From JBMNFI01 sp050949225 (GTDB taxonomy: Bacteria > Bacillota > Dehalobacteriia > UBA4068): a stretch of 64,000 nucleotides of DNA. Under the pieces are notes generated by a model, which saw only the letters and a program-made list of their open reading frames with translations, was not told the DNA's origin and ran no database searches. Of this stretch, positions 16,083-24,510 are shown piece after piece (position 1 is the first letter of the stretch; every line of letters starts with the position of its first letter). The stretch is taken from positions 558,001-622,000 of the forward strand of contig JBMNFI010000001.1 of NCBI GenBank assembly GCA_050949225.1. Reading direction: 5' to 3'. A program made the translations under genes and the position numbers.

Positions 16083-17027
16083 TTAACCACCCATCACTAA
16101 AGCCATCACAGCCATCTGCACCCATAAACGATTTTCCGCTTCATCAAAAACAACTGATTGCCGCCCTTCTAAAACCTCATCTGTAATCTCTAAACCTCTT
16201 TTAGCCGGCAGACAATGTAACACAATTGCATCAGATTTAGCTTTTTGTAAAAGCTCTTCATTAAGCTGAAACTTACCAAAGGCTTGCTGTTTTTGGGCGG
16301 CCTCTTGTTCTTGCCCCATGCTGGCCCACACATCAGTATATAAAATATCCGCATCTTTTACGGCCTCTTTGGCATCATGACTAACAACAATACTGCCGCC
16401 GCTGGCCTGCGCCGCCTGTACGGATTCCTGCCAAACTGCTTGATCAGGAGGATAATCCTCAGGACAGGCAATTACCACATCCATACCCCATTTAGCGCCG
16501 CCATGCATCAAAGAATGAGCCATATTATTACCATCACCTAAATAAACCAGTTTCAAACCCTCTAACTGACCCTTGTGCTCCAAAATAGTCTGAGCATCAG
16601 CCATCACCTGACAAGGATGCATCAAGTCTGTCAGCCCATTAATCACGGGAACTGTCGCAAATTCTGCCAGCTCCAGCACGATTTCATGCCCAAAAGTACG
16701 AATCATCAAACCATCTAAATAACGCGAAAGCGTACGAGCCGTATCTTTCAGGGGTTCCCCACGACCTATTTGCAAATCAGCAGCGGATAAAAACAGCCCC
16801 AGCCCACCCAGATAATAGATACCGGATTCAAAAGAAACGCGTGTCCGTGTGGAGCTTTTTTCAAAAATCATCCCCAAAGTCTTGCCTTTTAAATAATCAA
16901 TGCGCCGACCGGCCTTTTTCTCCCGCTTAAGAAAATCCGCCACTTGCAGTATATAAAGCAATTCTGCAGCTGTATAATCATGCAGGGAAAGAAAATCCCG
17001 TCCCTGAAAATCCTTTTTCAAGTCCAT
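16083..17027 (-). CDS. argF: Ornithine carbamoyltransferase
   Basis: Makes citrulline from ornithine and carbamoyl phosphate. At 314 residues it is a usual trimer subunit. The carbamoyl-phosphate site SSTRTRVSFE (about 54-63), the HPCQ motif and the ornithine-site HCLPAKRG near residue 272 are all present. The ATG has AGGAGG 6 nt upstream. It lies 19 bp after argD in the arg operon. The DxxxSMG-like loop (DVWASMGQEQE), which binds ornithine, supports the anabolic enzyme over aspartate carbamoyltransferase. Confidence 0.97.
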   Translation of the reverse strand: MDLKKDFQGRDFLSLHDYTAAELLYILQVADFLKREKKAGRRIDYLKGKTLGMIFEKSSTRTRVSFESGIYYLGGLGLFLSAADLQIGRGEPLKDTARTLSRYLDGLMIRTFGHEIVLELAEFATVPVINGLTDLMHPCQVMADAQTILEHKGQLEGLKLVYLGDGNNMAHSLMHGGAKWGMDVVIACPEDYPPDQAVWQESVQAAQASGGSIVVSHDAKEAVKDADILYTDVWASMGQEQEAAQKQQAFGKFQLNEELLQKAKSDAIVLHCLPAKRGLEITDEVLEGRQSVVFDEAENRLWVQMAVMALVMGG

Positions 17028-17046
17028 AGCATCCTCCTAATTCATC

Positions 17047-18240
17047 TTAACAATTGTTTTCTTTTAAAGCAGCTGCCAAAATCTCTACAGCTCGATCAAT
17101 CTCAGCAAAAGAAACATTCAGGGGGGGCACAAAACGTAAAACATTTTCGGCCGTACAATTAATCAAAAGTCCCTTTTCTAAACAAGAGTTGACAATTGCT
17201 GCCCCCGGTTTATCTAAAACTACCCCCATCAGCCAGCCCAAGCCGCGCACCTCGCAAAGACAAGGGAATTCAGCTTGCAGGCTGAGGAGTTTTTCTTTCA
17301 TATATTTGCTGCCGGCCATCGCCTGTCCGCAAATATCTTCTTTAAGCATAGTCTCCATAAAAGCAATCCCCGCTGCCGTGACCAGTGGATTGCCACCAAA
17401 AGTCGTGGCATGTTCACCGGGCACGAAAGCTGCCGCGGCCTTTTTTGCCATCAAGGCTCCTACGGGTGTTCCGCCACCTAAGGCTTTAGCCAAAGTCATA
17501 ACATCAGGCTCCACACCACTATTTTGATAAGCAAAAAGCTTGCCGGTTCTACCCAGACCCACCTGCACCTCATCGAAAATCAACAGTAAATCATGCTCAT
17601 CACATAAACGCCGCAGCTCAGATAAATAAGCATCTTCAGCAGGAATAACACCACCCTCACCCTGTACCGGCTCTACCATAATGGCACAAGTTTGGGGACT
17701 GATCGCCTCTCTAATAGCTTGAATATCGTTAAAAGGCACATACTTAAAACCTGACGGCAAAACCGCAAAATTTTCCCGAATCTTTTCCTGCCCCGTAGCA
17801 GTCAAAGTCGCCAAAGTCCGACCATGAAAGGAATTTTCCATACTAATTACTTCATAACTGTCGGTACGACCCTTACTTTTTGCATATTTGCGTGCCAGTT
17901 TAATAGCCCCTTCATTGGCCTCCGCACCACTGTTACAGAAAAAAACTTGATCAAAGCAAGAATTTTCCACCAACAACTCCGCCAGCTTGATCTGCGGCTC
18001 AATCCAATAAAGATTGGAACAATGTAGTAACGTGGCCGCCTGTTTTTGAATGGCATCAACCACCGCAGGATGACAATGCCCTAAATTATTAACGGCAATA
18101 CCTGCCACAAAATCCAAATATTCCTTACCGTCAGCATCATAAACCTTAGATCCCTGCCCTTTTACCATGGCAATCGGCAAACGACCATAAGTATTCATAA
18201 GAACCTGCTCACCTTTTTGTTGCAAATCCCGGTTAGACAT
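17047..18240 (-). CDS. argD: Acetylornithine aminotransferase
   Basis: PLP-dependent class III aminotransferase, 397 residues, which converts N-acetylglutamate semialdehyde to N-acetylornithine. The cofactor site is marked by FCNSGAEANEGAIKLARKY, the LLIFDEVQVGLGRTGK segment with its PLP-binding Asp, and the Schiff-base Lys in TLAKALGGGTP. The Asp/Glu and Arg positions fit acetylornithine rather than 4-aminobutyrate. The ATG follows a G-rich site (GGGGGA) 7 nt upstream. It lies 30 bp after argB. It could also serve as succinyldiaminopimelate aminotransferase, as known for some homologues. Confidence 0.96.
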   Translation of the reverse strand: MSNRDLQQKGEQVLMNTYGRLPIAMVKGQGSKVYDADGKEYLDFVAGIAVNNLGHCHPAVVDAIQKQAATLLHCSNLYWIEPQIKLAELLVENSCFDQVFFCNSGAEANEGAIKLARKYAKSKGRTDSYEVISMENSFHGRTLATLTATGQEKIRENFAVLPSGFKYVPFNDIQAIREAISPQTCAIMVEPVQGEGGVIPAEDAYLSELRRLCDEHDLLLIFDEVQVGLGRTGKLFAYQNSGVEPDVMTLAKALGGGTPVGALMAKKAAAAFVPGEHATTFGGNPLVTAAGIAFMETMLKEDICGQAMAGSKYMKEKLLSLQAEFPCLCEVRGLGWLMGVVLDKPGAAIVNSCLEKGLLINCTAENVLRFVPPLNVSFAEIDRAVEILAAALKENNC

Positions 18241-18270
18241 CGTGCTTTCCCCCTCACCTTCCAGAAAAGT

Positions 18271-19128
18271 CTATTTAGTCACCATCGTACCGATACCTTC
18301 TTTAGTGAAAATCTCTAAAAGTATACTGTGGTGTTTACGTCCATCTAAAATATGCGTGCTTTTAACACCCTTTTCCAAAGCACTGACGCAGCAATTGACC
18401 TTGGGAATCATGCCGCCGCCAATGACATCGCCGGCAATCAGATCAGGAATATCCTGCGCCTTCACCCTAGAAAGGATATCGGTTTTCTGTTCATGGTTGG
18501 CATAAATACCCTCCACATCTGTCAAAAGCAGCAGTTTTTCTGCCCGCATGGACTCAGCGATTTTACCTGCCGCATAATCGGCATTGATATTATAGCGATT
18601 ACCCTCTCTGTCAATACCAATTGGTGAAACAACCGGCAACAATCCATCTTTTAAAATAGATTCCATAAATTCTACATTAACCTCTTCAACTTCACCCACA
18701 AATCCCAACTGATCATTATGCGGCTGACAAAGCAAAAAGTTGCTGTCCACCCCGGAAATTCCAACGGCATTACCGCCGCTATGATTAATATTACTGACAA
18801 TTTCCGTGTTAACCTTACCGATTAAAACCATCTCGACAACCTTCATAATCGCCTTGTCGGTAACTCTTTGCCCATTGATAAAGCTGGAGGATATATTCAA
18901 CTGTTCCAGCAGGGAATTAATCTCCGGTCCGCCGCCATGCACGATGATCGGCTTCATACCCACCAAATGCATTAAAATAATGTCATTGATCACCGATTTT
19001 TTTACATCTTCTCCGGTCATGGCATTACCGCCATACTTAACAACTACTATTTTACCATGAAACTTTTGAATATAAGGTAAAGCTTCCGATAAAATATTTG
19101 CCTTATTCAAAGCACTGATCTGTTCCAT
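18271..19128 (-). CDS. argB: Acetylglutamate kinase
   Basis: Phosphorylates N-acetylglutamate, the usual point of arginine feedback. It has 285 residues. The amino-acid-kinase glycine motifs VVVKYGGNAM (about 29-38) and IIVHGGGPEIN (about 61-71) and the late ADYAAGKIAE segment with the catalytic Lys are present. An N-terminal helix (NILSEALPYIQKFHGK), typical of arginine-sensitive hexameric enzymes, is present, so feedback inhibition by arginine is likely. The gene lies between argJ and argD with short gaps of 14 and 30 bp, in one operon. Confidence 0.97.
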   Translation of the reverse strand: MEQISALNKANILSEALPYIQKFHGKIVVVKYGGNAMTGEDVKKSVINDIILMHLVGMKPIIVHGGGPEINSLLEQLNISSSFINGQRVTDKAIMKVVEMVLIGKVNTEIVSNINHSGGNAVGISGVDSNFLLCQPHNDQLGFVGEVEEVNVEFMESILKDGLLPVVSPIGIDREGNRYNINADYAAGKIAESMRAEKLLLLTDVEGIYANHEQKTDILSRVKAQDIPDLIAGDVIGGGMIPKVNCCVSALEKGVKSTHILDGRKHHSILLEIFTKEGIGTMVTK

Positions 19129-19142
19129 CTATTTTCCCCCTT

Positions 19143-20369
19143 CTAGGTTCGGTAACAACCATTTATTCTTACATATTCATAACTCAAATCACAGCCCCAG
19201 GCCGTCGCCGCCACAGACCCATCATGTAAATCAATCTCTACGATAATATCATCCTCAGCCAACACCTTAGCGGCATTCTCTTCATCAAATACCAAACCGC
19301 GACCTTCCTTCATCACAACTTCCCTGCCGGCAGAACTCTGCAAAGCAATCTCTACTTTATCAATGGCAAATTGCGCCCCCGAATAACCTAATGCGCAAAT
19401 AATCCGCCCCCAATTAGCATCTTCACCAAAAAAAGCCGCCTTTACCAAACTGGAAGCAACTACCGCCTTGGCCGCCTTGGCCGCCTCCTGCCAGGAAACA
19501 GCATTTTTAACTCGAACCTCCAGCAGTTTTGTGGCGCCTTCCCCATCTTTAGCCATCATCTTGGCCAAAGCCAAACAAACCCGCTCTAACAGTTGGCAAA
19601 ACTGTGTATATTGAAGGCTATTCGGTTTAATCTGTTGATTGTCAGCCATTCCATTCGCTAAAATTATTAAACTGTCATTTGTGCTGGTATCACCATCAAC
19701 AGTCACCATATTAAAAGTTTTTTGCACTACCTGTGATAAAGCCATCTGCATGAGCTCAGCATCAATCACCGCATCCGTCGTGATAAAGGCCAGCATCGTG
19801 GCCATATCAGGGTGAATCATCCCTGAACCCTTGGCCATCCCGCCCAGCTTGACAGCGGTTCCACCAATCTCGGCTGTCACCGCAAATTCCTTGCTGTAAG
19901 TATCAGTAGTCATAATAGCCTGTGCCGCTGCCGCTGCACCCTCGGCTGATAAAGACCGCACCGCTTCTCCAATACCGGCCTCCACAGCTTGCATAGGCAG
20001 ATTGACCCCGATAACACCCGTAGAACACACCAAAACCTGCTCGGGTTCAATCCCTAAAGCAGCACCTGTTAAATCCGCCATGGCTACCGTGTCCAGCAGG
20101 CCTTGCTCCCCTGTACAGGCATTGGCATTACCGCTATTGATTACTATCGCTTGTGCCTGTCCCTTGTGGGTAATTGATCTGCACCAAGCTACAGGTGCCG
20201 CCGCATATTTATTCTGGGTATAGCAGCCTGCCGCTTGACAAGGATGGTCGCTGGCAATTATTGCTACATCCTTTTTTCCGCTTTGATCACCTTTAATATC
20301 AGAAGAAACCCCAGCGGCCTTAAAACCATTCGCTGCCGTCACACCACCGGCAATTTCCGTAATTTTCAT
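19143..20369 (-). CDS. argJ: Glutamate N-acetyltransferase / amino-acid N-acetyltransferase
   Basis: Ornithine acetyltransferase of the cyclic arginine pathway: it moves the acetyl group from N-acetylornithine to glutamate, and in bifunctional forms also uses acetyl-CoA. A 408-residue precursor. The self-cleavage site is clear in KGSGMIHPDMATMLAF, with the Ala-Thr bond giving alpha and beta chains and Thr as the new N-terminal nucleophile. The oxyanion-hole pair lies in CSTGVIGV. No argA or argE is needed with this gene. It lies 21 bp after argC. Confidence 0.97.
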   Translation of the reverse strand: MKITEIAGGVTAANGFKAAGVSSDIKGDQSGKKDVAIIASDHPCQAAGCYTQNKYAAAPVAWCRSITHKGQAQAIVINSGNANACTGEQGLLDTVAMADLTGAALGIEPEQVLVCSTGVIGVNLPMQAVEAGIGEAVRSLSAEGAAAAAQAIMTTDTYSKEFAVTAEIGGTAVKLGGMAKGSGMIHPDMATMLAFITTDAVIDAELMQMALSQVVQKTFNMVTVDGDTSTNDSLIILANGMADNQQIKPNSLQYTQFCQLLERVCLALAKMMAKDGEGATKLLEVRVKNAVSWQEAAKAAKAVVASSLVKAAFFGEDANWGRIICALGYSGAQFAIDKVEIALQSSAGREVVMKEGRGLVFDEENAAKVLAEDDIIVEIDLHDGSVAATAWGCDLSYEYVRINGCYRT

Positions 20370-20390
20370 CTTTATTAACTCTCCTTATGT

Positions 20391-21458
20391 TTAGGGAAAA
20401 ACGGGTAAAAGTTCCAGTCCGAGATTTTCCGCAAAACCACATAGTATATTCAAATTTTGCACGGCCTGCCCGGCTGCCCCTTTCATGAGGTTATCAATCG
20501 AACCGCAAACAACAGCACGCTGAGTCCTCTCATCAAAAGTAACCCCCAAATGGCAAAAATTGCTGCCCCAGGTCCATTTAGTTTGCGGCCAAATACCCGC
20601 TTCGTAAACTTTGACAAAATATTCGTCCGCATAAGTATCCTGATATAACTCAATGAGTTTTTCAGTACTAACCGCTTCCTTTAAATCAACATAAATTGTA
20701 GCCAAAATTCCTCTGGTCATCGGTGTTAAATGCGGTGTAAAATTAATCACCTGTGTCTTTTGTGAAACCGCAGTCAAAATCTGTTCAATCTCCGGTGTAT
20801 GCCGGTGTTTAGCAACATTATAGGCCTTAAGATTTTCATTAACCTGAGCATAAATATTGGCATCTGTCGGACTTTTACCGGCGCCGGAAACTCCCGACTT
20901 GGCATCAACAATCACAGAGTTTTGTTTAGCTAAACCATTTTTAAAAAGCGGGTACAAAGCCAAAAGTGAGGCCGTCGGAAAACAACCGGGATTAGCAATA
21001 ATTTCGGCTTGGCCGATTTCTTCCCTGAATAACTCCGGCAAACCATAGACGGCTGAGGCAGCTAATTGAGGATAATCATGTTTAATTCCATACCATTTTT
21101 CATAAACTGCCGTATCACGGAAACGAAAGTCCGTACTAATATCGATCACCCTTTTGCCTTGGGAAACGGCTTTAGCTGCCGGCTCAATACCTTGTCCGGC
21201 CGGCATCGCCAGAAAAATCACGTCACTATCTGCTACCACTTGATCCACATCCGTTAACTCAACCTTTAAATCACAAGCACCAAACAAAGAGGGATAGGCA
21301 TTTGTAACAGGTTGATCAATAAAACTTCTGGCCGCTGTAATATGTTTAATATTTACCAAAGGATGAGCCAGCAATAAACGCAAAAGCTCCCCCCCGGCAT
21401 ATCCGGTAACACCAATAATCGAAACATCGACTTTCTTTGATGAATTGTCCACCATCAT
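20391..21458 (-). CDS. argC: N-acetyl-gamma-glutamyl-phosphate reductase
   Basis: NADPH-dependent reductase giving N-acetylglutamate semialdehyde, about 355 residues. The nucleotide-binding GVTGYAGGELLRLL is near the N-terminus, the catalytic cysteine is in IANPGCFPTA, and HRHTPEI supplies the catalytic His. Start choice is uncertain: the ATG at 21456-21458 has GGGGTG 9 nt upstream, while a GTG 12 bp earlier has no clear site. It is first in the arg operon, behind a promoter overlapped by an ArgR box, so arginine repression of the whole operon is expected. Confidence 0.95.
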   Translation of the reverse strand: MMVDNSSKKVDVSIIGVTGYAGGELLRLLLAHPLVNIKHITAARSFIDQPVTNAYPSLFGACDLKVELTDVDQVVADSDVIFLAMPAGQGIEPAAKAVSQGKRVIDISTDFRFRDTAVYEKWYGIKHDYPQLAASAVYGLPELFREEIGQAEIIANPGCFPTASLLALYPLFKNGLAKQNSVIVDAKSGVSGAGKSPTDANIYAQVNENLKAYNVAKHRHTPEIEQILTAVSQKTQVINFTPHLTPMTRGILATIYVDLKEAVSTEKLIELYQDTYADEYFVKVYEAGIWPQTKWTWGSNFCHLGVTFDERTQRAVVCGSIDNLMKGAAGQAVQNLNILCGFAENLGLELLPVFP

Positions 21459-21493
21459 CTTTCTTTGCACCCCATTTTCTTAAGATATCTTTC

Positions 21494-21522
21494 ATTTTAC
21501 CTCTTTATGAATAAAAATGCAA
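21494..21522 (-). promoter_or_regulatory. Sigma-A promoter of the argCJBDFG operon
   Basis: Minus-strand TTGCAT (-35) and TAAAAT (-10) with an exact 17-bp spacer. The start point should fall near 21487, giving a leader of about 30 nt before argC. Confidence 0.85.
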
Positions 21523-21523
21523 T
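21506..21523. promoter_or_regulatory. ARG box, operator for ArgR/AhrC
   Basis: An 18-bp partial palindrome TATGAATAAAAATGCAAT, which fits the ArgR consensus TNTGAATWWWWATTCANW with one change in the second arm. It covers the spacer and the -35 of the arg promoter, so arginine-loaded repressor would block RNA polymerase. The single box is a half-operator; a second box was not found nearby. Confidence 0.8.
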
Positions 21524-21641
21524 ACTTTTTATAATCTTTTTTAATTTGTTTTTGTATAATCTTGGATTAACCGTGCAAAAATAAGGATATAGCTTTTTTT
21601 ATAGCTTTTATTTTTTATTTCTTATTTAAAGGAGTTTTCTT

Positions 21642-21779
21642 ATGTACGAAATGATTTGTGATTGTCCCTACACTTATGGCGGAGGCAGCTGCATCAAAGA
21701 ATCTCTTCCTATTGAAGGAGCAAAAGCTTGTCAAGATTGTCCTTGTTATAAGGCATGGTATGAGCAAATGAATTTATAG
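21642..21779 (+). CDS. Cysteine-rich 45-residue protein of unknown function
   Basis: A short ORF with a strong ribosome binding site (AAAGGAG, 7-nt spacing). The product begins MYEMICDCPYTYGGG and carries six cysteines at 6, 8, 17, 30, 33 and 35 (C-x-C, then CxxCxC), plus aromatic residues. The spacing suggests a zinc or iron-sulfur knuckle. A TATAAT at 21555-21560 is a possible -10, but no good -35 is seen. It is divergent from argC and stands alone. I know no family for it; the binding site and Cys pattern make a real gene likely. Confidence 0.7.
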   Translation: MYEMICDCPYTYGGGSCIKESLPIEGAKACQDCPCYKAWYEQMNL

Positions 21780-21925
21780 ATTAAAAAGTAAAGATGCCGC
21801 TTAAACATTCATCTTTAAATTCAGCCGCTGCTATTTTCTTGCCAATCACATGCTCTTTTAAGCATGGTGTCCTTAATTTTGTCGAAAAAGTCAAGTCGCT
21901 TTTATATTTTTATTTTTAAATAAAA

Positions 21926-22621
21926 TCATTGAGAAAAATATTCTACAGTGCCACTATAAACAGCCCAGGCCAACTGCCACCGATATTCTGGATCTTGAAG
22001 CAGTTTCTTCTCCTTTTCATTAGAGAAAAAGCCCACTTCCACTAAAATTAAGGGAACTTCATTATTTTTTAAAAGATAAGCACTGGGATGTGCCAGGGCC
22101 TTTCTGTCACTTTTGGTGACCCTGGTCAGTTGTTTTTGTACATAATTGGCTAATATCTGACCTTTTTCATCATGAGCACCATAAAAAACTTGCGCACCAT
22201 AAACATTAGGTTGAGCAGGAAATGAATTTGCATGAATACTTATGCAAATACTGGAGTCACTATCCGTCATCAAACTTAGTCTTTTATCTAAGTCCGCCTT
22301 CTTACTTGCGGCATCAACCGCATCATTTTCTCTGGTCATAATAACGGTTGCACCGGCTTGACGCAAAATCTCTGCCAGAGAACGAGAAATTTGCAGGTTT
22401 ATATCCTTTTCGACCAAACCTTCCTGATCTACAACCCCGGGATCAGCTCCTCCATGTCCGGGGTCAATTACCACTGTCTTACCTGCTAAAGACCATGCCA
22501 TCACTGATTTTGCACCCATAAATTCTTCACCGTATACAAGCCACCATAAAATAGCTGTGATGGCCAAAATAATCAATAAAGCTATTAAACGATAGCTGGT
22601 TCCCCCTCGAGCATTAAACAA
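21926..22621 (-). CDS. cwlD: N-acetylmuramoyl-L-alanine amidase, CwlD-like
   Basis: Zinc amidase_3 enzyme, 231 residues, with an N-terminal membrane helix (about 11-29). The zinc ligands are His56 in VIDPGHGG, Glu71 in GLVEKDIN and the His in ISIHANSF; the catalytic Glu is in ILVEVGFFSN. Length, single membrane anchor and lack of wall-binding repeats fit CwlD, which acts on the cortex peptidoglycan to make muramic lactam in spores. It starts at TTG with GGAGGTG 6 nt upstream. The gene lies 45 bp after mobB, in the same direction, often seen in clostridia near rpsI. A vegetative amidase is the alternative. Confidence 0.9.
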   Translation of the reverse strand: MFNARGGTSYRLIALLIILAITAILWWLVYGEEFMGAKSVMAWSLAGKTVVIDPGHGGADPGVVDQEGLVEKDINLQISRSLAEILRQAGATVIMTRENDAVDAASKKADLDKRLSLMTDSDSSICISIHANSFPAQPNVYGAQVFYGAHDEKGQILANYVQKQLTRVTKSDRKALAHPSAYLLKNNEVPLILVEVGFFSNEKEKKLLQDPEYRWQLAWAVYSGTVEYFSQ

Positions 22622-22666
22622 CTATTTCACCTCCGACATAAAATTATGCCGCAGCTGAAACGATTA

Positions 22667-23173
22667 TTACATAATCTTTGTCATGATAAAATCGGCCAAT
22701 CCCACGAAATCTTGAGGACTAAAAATCCTTTTCCCCTTTATCTTGTCTACTAAATGTGGTTTAAGATTTTCCCCCACATAAGCTAAAGGCTCTTCTTGAG
22801 GTAAAAACAAGTCATCCTGATCAGGCAGGCAAATTTCAATTTTAGCCTGAACGGCCCTTTTATAACCTTCCACCAAAATCAAATCCCACTGTCCGAATTT
22901 AGTTAACAAAAAAACCGCATCTGCAAAGGACGGCTCCTTTTCCGGCCGACCTTGCAGCAAATAACCATGCGGAGTTACCAAAAAAGTAGCCTTTGCACCG
23001 GCTGTCAAATGTCTGCCGGTATCCTTTTGTGCACAAAAATCAACGTGTTGCCCGTGTTTTAACACAGCGACCTGTAAACCACGATCTTTAAAAACGGCTA
23101 ATAACCCTTCGATCAAAGTAGTCTTTCCACACTTAGAGCCACTACCGATAATTCCTATCACTGGTGTTACCAT
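22667..23173 (-). CDS. mobB: MobB-like P-loop protein for molybdenum cofactor
   Basis: About 168 residues, a GTP-binding adaptor thought to help MobA attach GMP to molybdopterin. The Walker A is GIIGSGSKCGKTTL at the N-terminus. The switch region reads VLKHGQHVDF...KDTGRHLTAGA, the form seen in MobB, and ILVEGYK is the Walker B region. I chose the ATG at 23171-23173, which has AAAGGAGG close upstream; longer frames lack support. MobA is not beside it. A second, more divergent MobB-like gene is at 62826-63449. Confidence 0.88.
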   Translation of the reverse strand: MVTPVIGIIGSGSKCGKTTLIEGLLAVFKDRGLQVAVLKHGQHVDFCAQKDTGRHLTAGAKATFLVTPHGYLLQGRPEKEPSFADAVFLLTKFGQWDLILVEGYKRAVQAKIEICLPDQDDLFLPQEEPLAYVGENLKPHLVDKIKGKRIFSPQDFVGLADFIMTKIM

Positions 23174-23541
23174 AGCATCCGCCTCCTTTATTGTCTTGTA
23201 GATTTTCCTTAAACAACTGTTATCCTGCCTAAAATAAAAAAACCTGCCCCACAGATGAAAACTTTTCAACTGTCTTATTTAACTCTGTCGGCCTGTACCA
23301 TTTGCAGACCCTCAATCTTTTTTCCATAAACATCCCAAGAACATTAAGCCATTTCTCTGCAGATTGTTAAATGTTACTATCATCCGAGCGTTAGCATGTC
23401 TAAAATACGCAGGTGCTTACCACTTTTAAAAACAGGAGCTCAAAAGAGTCCAATCTTTACCTGTAAAACAGTTATTTTTTTTATACAATAAAAAAAGCCG
23501 TAAACGTAAACGTTTCCGGCTTTAGGTTAGTAATATCTGAA
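23174..23541. other. Intergenic region between rpsI and mobB
   Basis: A 368-bp gap with the rpsI terminator at its right end (23488-23523). The rest is AT-rich. A minus-strand TTGTTT with a weak CAATAA at 17 bp may serve mobB. I see no convincing small gene. Confidence 0.5.
23488..23523 (-). terminator. Terminator of rplM-rpsI
   Basis: Stem AAAGCCG-T-AAACG/CGTTT-C-CGGCTTT with a 4-nt loop, then a run of T on the minus strand. It lies 18 bp after the rpsI stop. Confidence 0.92.
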
Positions 23542-23937
23542 TTAACGCTTGGAAAACTGACTTGCTTTACGCGCCTTTTTGAAACCATACTTATATCTTT
23601 CTTTCATTCTTGGATCACGCGTTATAAAACCAGCAGCTTTAAGTGCCGGACGGAGTTCACCGTCAGCCAAGCATAAAGCTCTTGCAATACCATGACGTAT
23701 CGCACCGGCTTGACCCATAATTCCTCCGCCTTTAACAGTTGCAATAACATCATATTTACCTAAAGCAGAAGTCAATTCAAGAGGTTGCTTGACGATCATT
23801 TCTAAAGTTTTTTTACCAAAATATTCACTAAGCTCTCTATTATTAATAGTAATATCACCTTTGCCTGCCACCAGCCAAACCCTGGCAACAGCATTTTTGC
23901 GCCGTCCGGTGCCATAATTTTTCATTTGATCAGCCAT
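23542..23937 (-). CDS. rpsI: 30S ribosomal protein S9
   Basis: Small-subunit head protein, 131 residues. Its basic C-terminal tail (KKARKASQFSKR) reaches the P-site tRNA. Family marks are YGTGRRKNAVARVWL at the start, the GGG...GQAGAIRHGIARAL core and the RDPRMKERYKYGFKKAR box before the tail. The ATG has GGGAGG upstream. It lies 21 bp after rplM and shares its promoter, leader and terminator; the S9-L13 pair is conserved through bacteria. Confidence 0.98.
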   Translation of the reverse strand: MADQMKNYGTGRRKNAVARVWLVAGKGDITINNRELSEYFGKKTLEMIVKQPLELTSALGKYDVIATVKGGGIMGQAGAIRHGIARALCLADGELRPALKAAGFITRDPRMKERYKYGFKKARKASQFSKR

Positions 23938-23958
23938 TATCTATTGTCCTCCCTTCGA

Positions 23959-24387
23959 CTAAAACTGCCATACTTCTGGTTTTTGTGCTTGATGCGGATG
24001 ATTTTCACCGCTATAAACTTTTAATTTCTTGCCGGCTTCTCTACCCAAAGAGTTATGAGGCATCATCCCTTTAACGGCTTTTTCCACAGCAAAAACAGGT
24101 CGTTTTTTCATCAATTCCTTATAAGAAATCTCAGTCAAACCACCCGGATAACCAGAATGACGATAATATTTTTTCTGTGCCAGTTTATTGCCGGTTAAAA
24201 CTGCTTTATCAGCATTAATGATGATTACAAAATCACCAGTATCCACATGAGGAGTAAAAATAGGTTTGTGTTTTCCACGTAATAAACGTGCAGCTTCCGT
24301 AGCTAAACGACCCAGCGATTTGCCGGTCGCATCTAGAATATACCAGGATCTTTGGATATCGGCAGTTTTTGCCATATAAGTACCCAA
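23959..24387 (-). CDS. rplM: 50S ribosomal protein L13
   Basis: Large-subunit assembly protein, about 142 residues. The hallmarks are RSWYILDATGKSLGRLA, HVDTGDFVIIINADK, and the C-terminal GMMPHNSLGREAGKKLKVY box. I chose the TTG at 24385-24387 with AGGAGG 8 nt upstream, giving the start MGTYMAKTADIQ that aligns with other Firmicute L13 proteins; an ATG 12 bp further in is less well placed. It is preceded by a short leader and a consensus promoter. Confidence 0.95.
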   Translation of the reverse strand: MGTYMAKTADIQRSWYILDATGKSLGRLATEAARLLRGKHKPIFTPHVDTGDFVIIINADKAVLTGNKLAQKKYYRHSGYPGGLTEISYKELMKKRPVFAVEKAVKGMMPHNSLGREAGKKLKVYSGENHPHQAQKPEVWQF

Positions 24388-24459
24388 GTTATTTACCTCC
24401 TTACAAATAAAAGAAACTCCAGCCATCTCGTCAACGGGGCAGAAGCCGAGAGGCAGTAC
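24388..24459 (-). promoter_or_regulatory. 5' leader of rplM-rpsI, possible L13 leader
   Basis: The roughly 72-nt untranslated leader can fold, with CTGCC/GGCTGG-like pairing around a GACGAGATGGCTGGAG stretch that resembles Firmicute L13 leaders. Autogenous control by L13 is the known theme of such leaders. The match is by eye only. Confidence 0.4.
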
Positions 24460-24465
24460 CTTTAT

Positions 24466-24494
24466 ATTATATCCAGCTTGCTCCATGATGTCAA
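24466..24494 (-). promoter_or_regulatory. Consensus sigma-A promoter of rplM-rpsI
   Basis: Perfect minus-strand TTGACA and TATAAT with a 17-bp spacer. It lies just downstream of truA, so rplM-rpsI is expressed independently of the ecf-truA genes. Confidence 0.93.
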
Positions 24495-24510
24495 GGAATA
24501 TAAATAAATA

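Noticed and set aside
21780..21925. Hairpins AAGATG/CATCTT and CATGCT/AGCATG as terminators for the Cys-rich ORF or cwlD
   Set aside because: Both lack a T-tract on the relevant strand.
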